Source: a bacterium (lineage in GTDB: Bacteria > Tectomicrobia > Entotheonellia > Entotheonellales > Entotheonellaceae). Taken from it: 9,530 nt of DNA. Positions 1 through 6,211 of this stretch are shown one piece after another (position 1 is the stretch's first letter; each line of letters begins with the position of its first letter). The DNA lies in the NCBI GenBank assembly GCA_027294925.1, contig JAPULM010000367.1, positions 1-9,530 on the forward strand, read 5' to 3'. Both the position numbers and the translations under genes were made by a program. Under the pieces are notes generated by a model. The model saw only the letters and a list, made by a program, of their open reading frames with translations. It did no database searches and was not told where the DNA came from.

Positions 1-471
1 TCATATACAAAGCCAGGCACGGCTACCACGCTGATCCGGGGAGAAACGGTTCCATACGGGATATGGATCGATGATCAAACTTGGCAGTCGGCGAGCGGCA
101 AATCCGATGACGTGATTGAACGACGTTTTACACATGTGTCAGGAGAAGTGTGGGGGGCTGTTATTGCAGAGACCGCGGCGCTCACTGAAGACTTTGTGAA
201 AGATTTCGTCAGTGCCAGTGCCCGTAAACATATGCCTGATGCTGACATTGTTATGCAAGAAAAACGCGTGGTAAATGGGAAAGATGTCTCGTTTCTAAAT
301 ATCGAAGGCACGTATAACACAATGCCTTTGAGCTACCTAACGTATTACTACGTTGGTGAAGCCGGTACCATCCAGGTCTATGCCTGGACATTCAAGAATC
401 TGATGTCTAAGCATAAGCAAACCATGTTTGATTTCTTGAACGGCTTTGAGGTGTATGGGCAAAAAAAATAG
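1..471 (+). CDS. Hypothetical protein, C-terminal part (5' end outside window)
   Basis: The frame is open from base 1 and ends with TAG at 469-471, so at least 156 codons are present and the true start probably lies to the left. A GTG at 112 is in frame, but the coding frame upstream of it (…YGIWIDDQTWQ…) looks like genuine protein, so I do not take GTG as the start. The visible part is soluble-looking, mixed alpha/beta, with no membrane segment. Its end has strand-rich aromatic text (YLTYYYVGEAG, then a short helix and FLNGFEV) of the kind seen at the end of small secreted or periplasmic proteins of unknown function; a DcrB/PsbP-like fold is only a guess. I do not recognise the family. It converges on the metallo-hydrolase gene, so it is not in that operon. 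Confidence is high that it codes, low on function. Confidence 0.7.
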   Translation, partial: SYTKPGTATTLIRGETVPYGIWIDDQTWQSASGKSDDVIERRFTHVSGEVWGAVIAETAALTEDFVKDFVSASARKHMPDADIVMQEKRVVNGKDVSFLNIEGTYNTMPLSYLTYYYVGEAGTIQVYAWTFKNLMSKHKQTMFDFLNGFEVYGQKK

Positions 472-491
472 TGCAACAGACCACAGGTTGC
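461..491 (-). terminator. Possible intrinsic terminator of the oxidoreductase/hydrolase operon
   Basis: Read on the minus strand, GCAAC (491-487), a 9-nt loop and GTTGC (477-473) are followed after four bases by eight T (468-461). The stem is only 5 bp, so this is a weak intrinsic terminator by itself. The T run lies inside the last codons of the converging + strand gene (…CAA AAA AAA TAG). It is 142 bp past the hydrolase stop codon. The stem competes with the larger hairpin at 487-521. Confidence 0.35.
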
Positions 492-521
492 CCGCCCACG
501 AATGGTTCGCGGGTGGGCAAC
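487..521. repeat. Strong imperfect hairpin in a convergent intergenic region
   Basis: GTTGCCC (487-493) pairs with GGGCAAC (515-521). The stem continues through a G·T wobble, CCC/GGG, one A-C mismatch and CGAA/TTCG (499-502/506-509) around a TGG loop. It begins 16 nt after the stop of the left gene. No T run follows on the + strand, so it is not a textbook terminator in that direction. A second, smaller perfect hairpin, TAGAC-GAAG-GTCTA, lies at 527-540. It may act as a 3'-end stabilising structure or a factor-dependent terminator for either converging transcript. Confidence 0.5.
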
Positions 522-632
522 TCATGTAGACGAAGGTCTAATCTTCTCACCGATATAGCCTGAAGCCTCAGATAAAAACATACCAAGACGTAACGTCAGC
601 CCAGTGCCTGAGTTGTGCCGACTTAGGTCCAT

Positions 633-1274
633 TTAGGGAATGTTGTGTTCGGCCTTGTATTCTTCCCAGTGTTCCTTGAGCCACGTGAAGTCGTCCAGAT
701 CGGTGCGTTGCAGAAAGGGGTTGTTGGCGCGTTCGACACCAATCGTCGAATTTGGTTTCTGCCCATAATCATGACCAGGATAGACGCCGACATGATCATC
801 CAATTTCAAGATAACTTCAAACAAACTATGGAATTGTTTTTCGGTGCTACTACCCGTAAAACCGGTCCCGCCAATGCAGCCGACAAATAGCGTATCCCCC
901 GTAATAAGTTTATCTTCGACAAGCAAACAAACGGAGTCAAGATAGTGTCCAGGGGTAAACAACACCTTGACCGTGACATTGCCCACTTGGACCTCATCAC
1001 CATGGCCCAAGTGAATATCCGGATTGACCTTTGCCTCCTTATAGGCGGCAAGTTTGACACCGTCTTTGTGGAAAATATCGTTACCGGCAATATGGTCATG
1101 GTGTGTATGTGTGTTAAAAATATGCGTTACATTGAGATCCAGCTCACGTACCCGCGCTTCGAGCTTAGAGGTTTCATAACCAGGGTCAACAATTGCACAC
1201 ACGCCGCTAGTGTCGTCGCCAATTAAATAACTAAAGTTGCGATCACCACCGGCATCGATCTGCTCAAATATCAT
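633..1274 (-). CDS. MBL-fold metallo-hydrolase, glyoxalase II-like
   Basis: A 213-residue metallo-beta-lactamase-fold hydrolase. Numbered from the ATG at 1274, the metal ligands are all present: H56-x-H58-x-D60-H61 in THTHHDHIAGN, H110 in TPGHYLDS, D127 in ITGDTLF and H168 in YPGHDYG. This set binds two metals in glyoxalase II (hydroxyacylglutathione hydrolase); persulfide dioxygenases (ETHE1) use a subset with one iron. The NPFLQRTDLDD segment near residue 186 resembles the start of the glyoxalase II glutathione-binding tail. That tail is much shorter here than in the roughly 250-residue enzymes, so the thiol substrate is uncertain. Expected location is the cytoplasm. AGGAGG (1289-1284) sits 9 nt before the ATG and 6 nt before an in-frame TTG at 1277; I prefer ATG. 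It starts 24 bp after the upstream oxidoreductase stop, so the two are probably cotranscribed. Confidence 0.88.
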   Translation of the reverse strand: MIFEQIDAGGDRNFSYLIGDDTSGVCAIVDPGYETSKLEARVRELDLNVTHIFNTHTHHDHIAGNDIFHKDGVKLAAYKEAKVNPDIHLGHGDEVQVGNVTVKVLFTPGHYLDSVCLLVEDKLITGDTLFVGCIGGTGFTGSSTEKQFHSLFEVILKLDDHVGVYPGHDYGQKPNSTIGVERANNPFLQRTDLDDFTWLKEHWEEYKAEHNIP

Positions 1275-1298
1275 CAAATGTTTCCTCCTGAGATCTTC

Positions 1299-2276
1299 CT
1301 AAAGTATGGTCTGAACCTGCCCTTCACGGGCCGTTTCAAGGATGTAGACATTCTGCACCCCATCCTCTAAGGTGACGCGTGGCGGACGGCCTTGCTCGAT
1401 AGCCTGTACGAAATCGGTCACCTCCGCCACAAAAGGATCAACGGGCGCATCAACCGCAAAGGGTATTGATGTGCCATTGCAGGTGAGCGCAACGCCCTCC
1501 TGCTCGTAGCCAAACAGATTGTCAGCAATAATACTACCCTGGTCGCCAAAGATTTCCAGCCGGTTGCCACCGGGGAATAAAGCCGTCACGGCAAGTTCGG
1601 CTAACAATCGCCCCGGATAGTTAAACACTAGAACTGCAACCTCATCATTTGGCCCCTGATAGACGGGTTGCGCCATACCCCCACCAACACTCGCCGGATC
1701 GCCAAAATACCAGCGCAACAAATCGACCAAATGGGTACCGACAGCGCTCAACGCCCAGTAACGAGCCTGATCACTCTGCGCACGCCAGCCTTGCGGACCG
1801 TTCGGGGACTGGGTGGTCCATAAAGCTCGAGCATAGTGGACACGGCCAATGCGTTCCTCTTGCAGCAGCTGTTCAACGCGCTGCAGCCCGGTTTTGAAAC
1901 GCATTGAGTACCCCATGGCAAATGTGATACCACTGGTGCGAACCGCCTCAGCTATGCGTTGGCAACCAGCGTAAGTCGCCGTCATCGGTTTTTCGCACAA
2001 CACATGGATGCCTGCCTGAGCGGCAGCGATAACCTGTGCTTCATGCGACGCATCCGGGGTGGCCACAATGATCGCCTGCACACGAGGGTTCTCTAACAAT
2101 GCGTCGAGGTTGTTATAGACTTCAGGAATGCCAAAGTGCTGCGCAAATGCCTCACCGCGCGTACGATCACGACTGAGTACAGCGGTCAGCTCAGCGCCAT
2201 GCACGGCATTCAGCGCTGGCGCAAATGCACGTGTGGCAATACTTCCGGTGCCAAGAATAGCAACTCCCAGAACCAC
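1299..2276 (-). CDS. Gfo/Idh/MocA family NAD(P)-dependent oxidoreductase
   Basis: 325 residues, the usual length for this family of sugar and cyclitol dehydrogenases. The N-terminal Rossmann domain opens with a beta strand and G9-T-G11-S-I-A14. VATPDASH (71-78) and the family signature E95-K96-P97, which carries the catalytic lysine, follow. The second, alpha/beta domain holds G180-T-H182-L-V-D185, where the histidine is the usual substrate or catalytic residue. No signal peptide is seen, so it is likely cytoplasmic. The family oxidises or reduces hydroxyl/keto groups on sugars, inositols and related compounds; the substrate cannot be read from the sequence. The start is GTG at 2276, with AGGAGA (2289-2284) 7 nt upstream, and the protein begins directly with the first Rossmann strand, which supports this start. 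It is the first gene of a minus-strand pair with the metallo-hydrolase. Confidence 0.92.
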   Translation of the reverse strand: MVLGVAILGTGSIATRAFAPALNAVHGAELTAVLSRDRTRGEAFAQHFGIPEVYNNLDALLENPRVQAIIVATPDASHEAQVIAAAQAGIHVLCEKPMTATYAGCQRIAEAVRTSGITFAMGYSMRFKTGLQRVEQLLQEERIGRVHYARALWTTQSPNGPQGWRAQSDQARYWALSAVGTHLVDLLRWYFGDPASVGGGMAQPVYQGPNDEVAVLVFNYPGRLLAELAVTALFPGGNRLEIFGDQGSIIADNLFGYEQEGVALTCNGTSIPFAVDAPVDPFVAEVTDFVQAIEQGRPPRVTLEDGVQNVYILETAREGQVQTIL

Positions 2277-2419
2277 GGCTCTGTCTCCTGCCTACTTTCT
2301 GACTTGCTGTGCCCTCGTACAACCGGACAGAAGCCCTGAGCGCTTCTAAATGCCATGTCACATTTAACAACAACATATCTCACTCTAACAAACTGGCGGG
2401 ATAATTGTGCTACGCAAGA

Positions 2420-2686
2420 CTAGCTCTGCAGTTGGGGTTTGTCAGCCATAATATCTTTCAATACAGCTTCATACAATGCTTCTATACCACCCGGCAGCGT
2501 CTCACGTAGATAATGGACCATATGGATCTTAAAGCGATCATCTGTTAGTGGATACGTCTCCATGAGTTCCCGGGCATGGGCATATATTTTTGGCCCTTTA
2601 AGAACCAGCCTAGTGAGATATTTTCCTGCCTCACCAGGTTGTAGTTGTAATAGGGCCTCCCGTGTATAGGTCCATTTCGTCGCCAT
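2420..2686 (-). CDS. Small hypothetical protein (88 aa)
   Basis: A complete 88-codon gene starting at ATG 2686, with GAGGA-type Shine-Dalgarno sequence (around 2697-2694) 7 nt upstream. The product is hydrophilic, apparently mostly helical, with no signal peptide, membrane segment, cysteine or obvious metal-binding motif. Notable stretches are PGEAGKYLTRLVLKGPKIYAH near the middle and LRETLPGGIEALYEAVLKD near the end. I do not recognise the family. It lies between mreB (stop 158 bp upstream) and the oxidoreductase (143 bp downstream), both on the same strand, but the gaps are long enough that it may be a separate transcript. The ribosome binding site, the minus-strand context and the protein-like composition support it as a real gene. 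Confidence 0.65.
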   Translation of the reverse strand: MATKWTYTREALLQLQPGEAGKYLTRLVLKGPKIYAHARELMETYPLTDDRFKIHMVHYLRETLPGGIEALYEAVLKDIMADKPQLQS

Positions 2687-2844
2687 AACGTATCCTCACG
2701 TTTAGGAAAACGCCTTGATTTTTACGATGAATCTCACGGAGTATAGCAAGCATCCGCGGCGATGGCCACAATACGACGTGCAAATAAAGCAACGAAAATC
2801 CGCAAGATCAGAAGGGGGAAGGTGATCAAAAGGGACGAACAGGC

Positions 2845-3870
2845 TCACACGCGGCCGATTTTTTCAAGCAATTCCATATCGTCTAAGAGGCGACTGACGC
2901 CCTGCACGACTGAAAAAAGAGGATTTTCGGCGACAATGATAGGTAAGCCCGTTTCCTCACGCAAGAGTCCGTCAAGACCATCCAAGAGAGAACCGCCGCC
3001 AGCCATCATAACGCCATAGTCGACAAGGTCGGCGGCCAACTCAGGGGGCGTACGTTCCAAGGCGACGAGAACCGCCTCAACAATAGTGCGTACGGGTTCC
3101 GCAATGGCAGTGCAAACTTCCGCATCGGTGAGTTCAATCGTTCTCGGCAGGCCGGTCAGTAGATCGCGGCCCGTAACTAACATGGTGCGAGGGGGATCAG
3201 CAGGTGCAACGGTACCGATGGCAATTTTAATTTCTTCGCCAGTACGTATACCGATCAGTATATTGTGTTTACGCTTCATATAATTAACGATGGCGTCGTC
3301 CATGGCATCACCCGCCACCCGGACAGAGCGGCTATAAACAACATCCGCCAGAGAAATCATCGCCACTTCCGTCGTACCCCCGCCAATGTCGATAATCATG
3401 TTGCCGTTCGGTTCTTCAACTGGCATACCGGCGCCGATGGCCGCAGCCATCGGTTCTTCGACCAAATACACAGCTCGCGCGCCTGCTAATTCACCGGATT
3501 CGCGGACAGCGCGCTTTTCCACTTGAGTGATGCCGGAAGGTACCCCAATAATAATACGAGGCCGCACCAGACGTTGTCGTCCATGTGCTTTAATGATGAA
3601 ATAGCGCAGCATAGCCATGGTGCATTCAAAATCGGCAATTACCCCGCCTCGTAAAGGCCGCACGACCGTGATGGTATCGGGTGCGCGTCCTAGCATACGT
3701 TTGGCTTCGGCGCCAATGGCAAGTGTACGGTTGGTTCCCTTAAGTAGACTGACGACTGAGGGCTCATATAAAATAATGCCCTTGCCACGTTGAGCCACCA
3801 GAGTGTTGGCTGTGCCTAAATCAATTGCTAAATCGTTTGATAGGAATCGGCTAATGCTTTTAAAAAGCAA
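2845..3870 (-). CDS. mreB: Rod shape-determining protein MreB (bacterial actin)
   Basis: A cytoplasmic, membrane-associated actin homologue that polymerises under the inner membrane and guides lateral wall synthesis. From the TTG at 3870 the product is 341 residues, the usual MreB length. Actin-fold signatures are intact: phosphate-1 D17-L-G-T-A-N22, the VPSGITQVEKRAV block around 110-122, VEEPMAAAIGAG (137-148), phosphate-2 D161-I-G-G-G-T-T, and the adenosine motif GVMMAGGGSLL (286-296). The first ten residues (LLFKSISRFL) look like the amphipathic membrane-targeting helix of Gram-negative MreB. The start is chosen because AAGGGG (3882-3877) lies 6 nt before the TTG and homologues begin here. 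In-frame GTG at 3921 and ATG at 3912 would add 17 or 14 residues with weaker ribosome sites. The C-terminal text (SVVQGVSRLLDDMELLEKIGRV) is divergent, and no mreC or mreD follows. Confidence 0.95.
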   Translation of the reverse strand: MLFKSISRFLSNDLAIDLGTANTLVAQRGKGIILYEPSVVSLLKGTNRTLAIGAEAKRMLGRAPDTITVVRPLRGGVIADFECTMAMLRYFIIKAHGRQRLVRPRIIIGVPSGITQVEKRAVRESGELAGARAVYLVEEPMAAAIGAGMPVEEPNGNMIIDIGGGTTEVAMISLADVVYSRSVRVAGDAMDDAIVNYMKRKHNILIGIRTGEEIKIAIGTVAPADPPRTMLVTGRDLLTGLPRTIELTDAEVCTAIAEPVRTIVEAVLVALERTPPELAADLVDYGVMMAGGGSLLDGLDGLLREETGLPIIVAENPLFSVVQGVSRLLDDMELLEKIGRV

Positions 3871-3951
3871 GGCTTTCCCCTTTTGCTCGTCGCAAGATTG
3901 TCTAGGCGACATCTCGTCCACTTGGGGGCTATTTCTACGCTATTGCCCAAA

Positions 3952-3980
3952 ATCCTGGCGTATCCCACGTCGCCTGTCAA
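3952..3980 (-). promoter_or_regulatory. Candidate sigma-70 promoter for mreB
   Basis: On the minus strand, a perfect -35 TTGACA (3980-3975), a 17-nt spacer and CAGGAT (3957-3952, three of six matches) precede mreB. An A-rich tract (AACAAAAAAAC) directly upstream could act as an UP element. Transcription would start near 3945, giving a leader of about 75 nt to the TTG start. If that is right, the TTG or ATG starts are fully included in the transcript and the GTG at 3921 would have a short leader. Confidence 0.4.
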
Positions 3981-3987
3981 GTTTTTT

Positions 3988-4024
3988 TGTTACAGATTCC
4001 TGTTACAGATGATTTTGGTTACAG
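3988..4024. repeat. Three direct repeats of GTTACAG upstream of mreB
   Basis: TGTTACAGAT occurs exactly twice (3988-3997 and 4001-4010), and a shorter third copy, GGTTACAG, lies at 4017-4024. The GTTACAG cores start at 3989, 4002 and 4018, so they are 13 and 16 bp apart. The array lies just upstream of the candidate mreB -35 box. This is a position where an activator could bind, but no regulator is known from this sequence. Confidence 0.45.
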
Positions 4025-4102
4025 TACCATAACAATGGGCATGGTTCACAGAATAAAAAACGATTTGACGCTATGGTGTCAATTCCTTGTAAATGTTCGC
4101 TC

Positions 4103-4168
4103 TTGACAGAGTTAAGCCGGGTCAGTAAAACAGCTACAAAAGACGCCCCTTATCTTCTATCTTATAAT
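4103..4168 (+). promoter_or_regulatory. Candidate promoter region for the methyltransferase gene
   Basis: TTGACA (4103-4108) is a perfect -35 box with a 17-nt spacer to TAAAAC (4126-4131, four of six). Further on, a perfect TATAAT lies at 4163-4168 but has no recognisable -35 box at the right distance. Either could start a transcript 30 to 70 nt before the ATG at 4207. An additional, weaker pair is TTGACG (4065-4070) with TGTAAA (4088-4093). Confidence 0.35.
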
Positions 4169-4206
4169 GCCTCATTTTTCGTATAAATTTAAACAAAGGG
4201 ACGTGT

Positions 4207-4836
4207 ATGCCAGAAAACCCCTCAACACCCAGACGTCAATCTCATAATCAGCAAACCGTGGTCGAGTTTTTTCGCTGGCACGTGCGGGTTTATGGTAATG
4301 ACTGGCGTGCTCTTGGCTGGCAGAGTCGATATACCCAATTTCGTCGTTTCGCCGTTCTTGCTGAAATTGGCTCTCTGGCACATCGTCGTGTGTTGGATGT
4401 CGGCTGTGGTCTAGGGGATCTATACGATTACCTCGAAGCAGAGAAAATTCCCGTCGACTATACGGGATACGATCTCTTGCCTGACATGGTCAAACGTGCC
4501 CGGAAGCGGTTTCCCCAAGTGCATTTTGAAGTATATGACATCCTCCAGGGGCTGGGTGAGGAACGCTTCGATTATATTCTTTCTTCAGGAGCGTTTAACG
4601 TCAATTTCGGAGACAACCTGTCTGCCGTACAACAAGTCATTCGTGAGATGATTACCCATAGCACGTATGGCGTGGCCATCAACTTCCTGAAGCGATATCC
4701 CGGCGCCAGCAATGATCCAATTTTCCAGTATTACGAGCCACAGGAAATGCTGACTTTCTGCCAGATGGTTTGCCAGCATGCACGGCTACGCAAAGGATAT
4801 CTACCCAACGACTTCACCCTATATCTGTACCCATAG
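4207..4836 (+). CDS. Class I SAM-dependent methyltransferase
   Basis: A 209-residue soluble methyltransferase of unknown substrate. The Rossmann-like SAM-binding core begins after a helical N-terminal region rich in Trp, Arg and Phe (residues 18-50). Motif I is R61-V-L-D-V-G-C-G-L-G70. The acidic residue that usually holds the SAM ribose is D89 in YTGYDLLPDMV, and motif IV is probably FDYILSSGAFN. The ATG at 4207 is preceded by AAAGGG (4195-4200) with 6 nt between, a good ribosome site. It is divergent from mreB and is followed by 200 bp before tolQ. A small hairpin without a T run lies just after its stop (4838-4853), so read-through into the tol genes is possible. The shared neighbourhood does not prove a role in the envelope. 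Confidence 0.85.
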   Translation: MPENPSTPRRQSHNQQTVVEFFRWHVRVYGNDWRALGWQSRYTQFRRFAVLAEIGSLAHRRVLDVGCGLGDLYDYLEAEKIPVDYTGYDLLPDMVKRARKRFPQVHFEVYDILQGLGEERFDYILSSGAFNVNFGDNLSAVQQVIREMITHSTYGVAINFLKRYPGASNDPIFQYYEPQEMLTFCQMVCQHARLRKGYLPNDFTLYLYP

Positions 4837-4887
4837 CGTCTGCCTCAGCGGACACGTTCAGGGTTGTATGCAAAAAATTGTCTGGCA

Positions 4888-4896
4888 TGATACAAT
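4888..4896 (+). promoter_or_regulatory. Candidate extended -10 promoter for the tol-pal operon
   Basis: TG-A-TACAAT (4888-4896) fits an extended -10 element, with five of six matches to TATAAT. No good -35 box lies 16 to 18 nt upstream, which extended -10 promoters can tolerate. Transcription would start near 4903, giving a leader of about 130 nt before tolQ. This is the best candidate in the 200-bp gap; the remaining sequence there shows no gene. Confidence 0.4.
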
Positions 4897-5036
4897 GCAT
4901 CTCTGGGTTGTTTTCCCACCGTTCTAGCGATGTTCGTAACCATCGTCCTGCCAGCCTTGACGATGTACCTGAACCTGATGAGCTAAGTGCCAGTTGTTAG
5001 GATGCCCACAAGATCATAGCAAGGGAATCGAACGCT

Positions 5037-5783
5037 ATGTCATCATTTTTGGCAGCCGGTTTGTCAAGCCTCATCGCCATGATGGTTAGTCTTGGCCTCG
5101 TTGTGCAATTGATCGTTCTGGCTACCCTCGTTTTTGCTTCGGTGGGTTGCTGGGGGATTATGATACAAAAAGCCTTTCTGTTTCGCAAAGCCCGCCGGCA
5201 TAGTGAACACTTTCTCTCAACCCTTAACGCCCCAAATGATACCGCCATTATGGCCGCTGCGGCACGGCGTTTTGCGTCATCGCCCTTTGCCCGGATGTTT
5301 CGCGCTACGCACCAATATCTAGACACCTTAGAAGAAGGAAACTGGTTGACAACTGATGACACCGCGAGTGTCTCGGCGGCAGTTTCAGAGCGCTTGCGCT
5401 ATGTCATACGTCAAGAACAAGCCGAGGAGATCGATCGCTTTGAACACGGGCTACCGTTTCTTGCTACCACAGCCAGCGTGGCGCCTTTTATCGGTTTATT
5501 CGGCACGGTGTGGGGTATCATGCAATCCTTCCATGCAATTGGTCAGCGCGGTAGCGCTACATTGGCCGTGGTTGGTCCGGGTATTTCAGAGGCCCTCGTA
5601 ATCACCGCCATAGGACTGGCTGCGGCAATTCCAGCAGTCGTCGGCTATAATCACTACTTAAATCGTCTACGTCGTTTGGAGGGTGATCTTGATGCCTTTG
5701 CAGATCACTTGCTTTTACTGTTTGATGATATCGTTCCGTACGACGCGAGCCGCTCTAATAACCGGCCCTTTCCACCACGCTAA
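5037..5783 (+). CDS. tolQ: TolQ, MotA/TolQ/ExbB proton channel subunit
   Basis: An inner-membrane subunit of the Tol-Pal motor that, with TolR, passes protons to energise TolA. The 248 residues hold three membrane segments in the family arrangement: about 19-43, then a long cytoplasmic loop rich in Arg and Glu, then 141-165 and 183-205. The hallmark block APFIGLFGTVWGIMQSF (149-165) and GISEALVITAIGLAAAIPAVVGYN (182-205) are near-canonical. T157 and T190 sit in the conserved threonine positions that line the channel in TolQ/ExbB. ATG at 5037 has AAGGGA 10 nt upstream, a slightly long spacing. It is the first gene of the tol cluster; tolR follows after 17 bp. The adjacent TolB and Pal identify it as TolQ rather than ExbB. 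Confidence 0.95.
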   Translation: MSSFLAAGLSSLIAMMVSLGLVVQLIVLATLVFASVGCWGIMIQKAFLFRKARRHSEHFLSTLNAPNDTAIMAAAARRFASSPFARMFRATHQYLDTLEEGNWLTTDDTASVSAAVSERLRYVIRQEQAEEIDRFEHGLPFLATTASVAPFIGLFGTVWGIMQSFHAIGQRGSATLAVVGPGISEALVITAIGLAAAIPAVVGYNHYLNRLRRLEGDLDAFADHLLLLFDDIVPYDASRSNNRPFPPR

Positions 5784-5800
5784 TCCGGATTGAAGGTGTC

Positions 5801-6211
5801 ATGGTCCCAGGAAAATACCCCCGCACAACGCTATCTGAAATTAATATTACGCCGTTGGTTGATGTGATGTTGGTATTGCTAATCATCTTTATGATTACGG
5901 CGCCGATGCTGCAGCAAGGAATTGATATAAACTTACCTGTGGCAACGGGTGTCCCCCAGCAACAACAAACAAGTCAGGTGATCCTCACGATTACGAAAAA
6001 GGGGGATATTTATCTCAACCAGACCGGCTACACGCTTGCCGCGTTACGTCCTAAATTGAAGGCGCTCTACAAGACGCGGCACCAGCGGAAAATTTATTTG
6101 CAGGCTGATACGGACGTGCCTTACGGCACGGTAGTACATGTGATGGACGAGATCAAAAAAGCTGGTATTGTCAAACTGGGTATGATTACCCAACCATCTA
6201 CTAAGCGCTAA
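5801..6211 (+). CDS. tolR: TolR, ExbD/TolR biopolymer transport protein
   Basis: A 136-residue single-pass inner-membrane protein and partner of TolQ. The short cytoplasmic N-terminus (SEINITPLVDVMLVLLIIFMITAP) leads into the membrane helix at about 19-37. D21 is the conserved protonatable aspartate (D23 in E. coli TolR), so the motor should be functional. The periplasmic part (about 40-136) has the usual basic domain, with Q-rich PQQQQ near 52-56 and YLQADTDVPYGTVVHVMDEIKKAGI near the end. AAGG (5793-5796) lies 4 nt before the ATG at 5801. The stop overlaps the next start by one base (TAATG at 6209-6213), which indicates translational coupling with the TolA/TonB-like gene. Confidence 0.95.
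   Translation: MVPGKYPRTTLSEINITPLVDVMLVLLIIFMITAPMLQQGIDINLPVATGVPQQQQTSQVILTITKKGDIYLNQTGYTLAALRPKLKALYKTRHQRKIYLQADTDVPYGTVVHVMDEIKKAGIVKLGMITQPSTKR

Larger units (their letters stand above)
3871..4206. other. Divergent intergenic/regulatory region between mreB and the methyltransferase gene
   Basis: 336 bp without a convincing gene (285 bp if mreB starts at the GTG at 3921). It is A/T-rich in its central and right parts. It holds candidate promoters for both directions, three GTTACAG repeats (3989-4024) and a weak inverted repeat ACCAT-N10-ATGGT (4026-4045). Another minus-strand promoter candidate is TTGACA (4082-4077) with an 18-nt spacer to TTTTAT (4058-4053). No RNA gene was recognised. 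Confidence 0.6.

Noticed and set aside
945..1226. Plus-strand frame opposite the metallo-hydrolase
   Set aside because: The minus-strand gene has complete catalytic motifs; this frame is an antisense shadow.
2329..2347. Hairpin AGAAGC-N7-GCTTCT as a terminator of the 88-aa gene
   Set aside because: No T run follows on either strand; it lies in the likely leader of the oxidoreductase gene and may be chance.
2762..3019. Plus-strand Arg/Lys-rich frame overlapping the mreB end
   Set aside because: It overlaps mreB antisense, has low-complexity basic text and resembles no known protein.
4838..4853. Hairpin after the methyltransferase stop as an intrinsic terminator
   Set aside because: The stem is 6 bp including a wobble and no T run follows.
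4957..4985. TTGACG as a -35 box for tolQ
   Set aside because: No acceptable -10 hexamer lies 16 to 18 nt downstream; the extended -10 at 4888-4896 is better.
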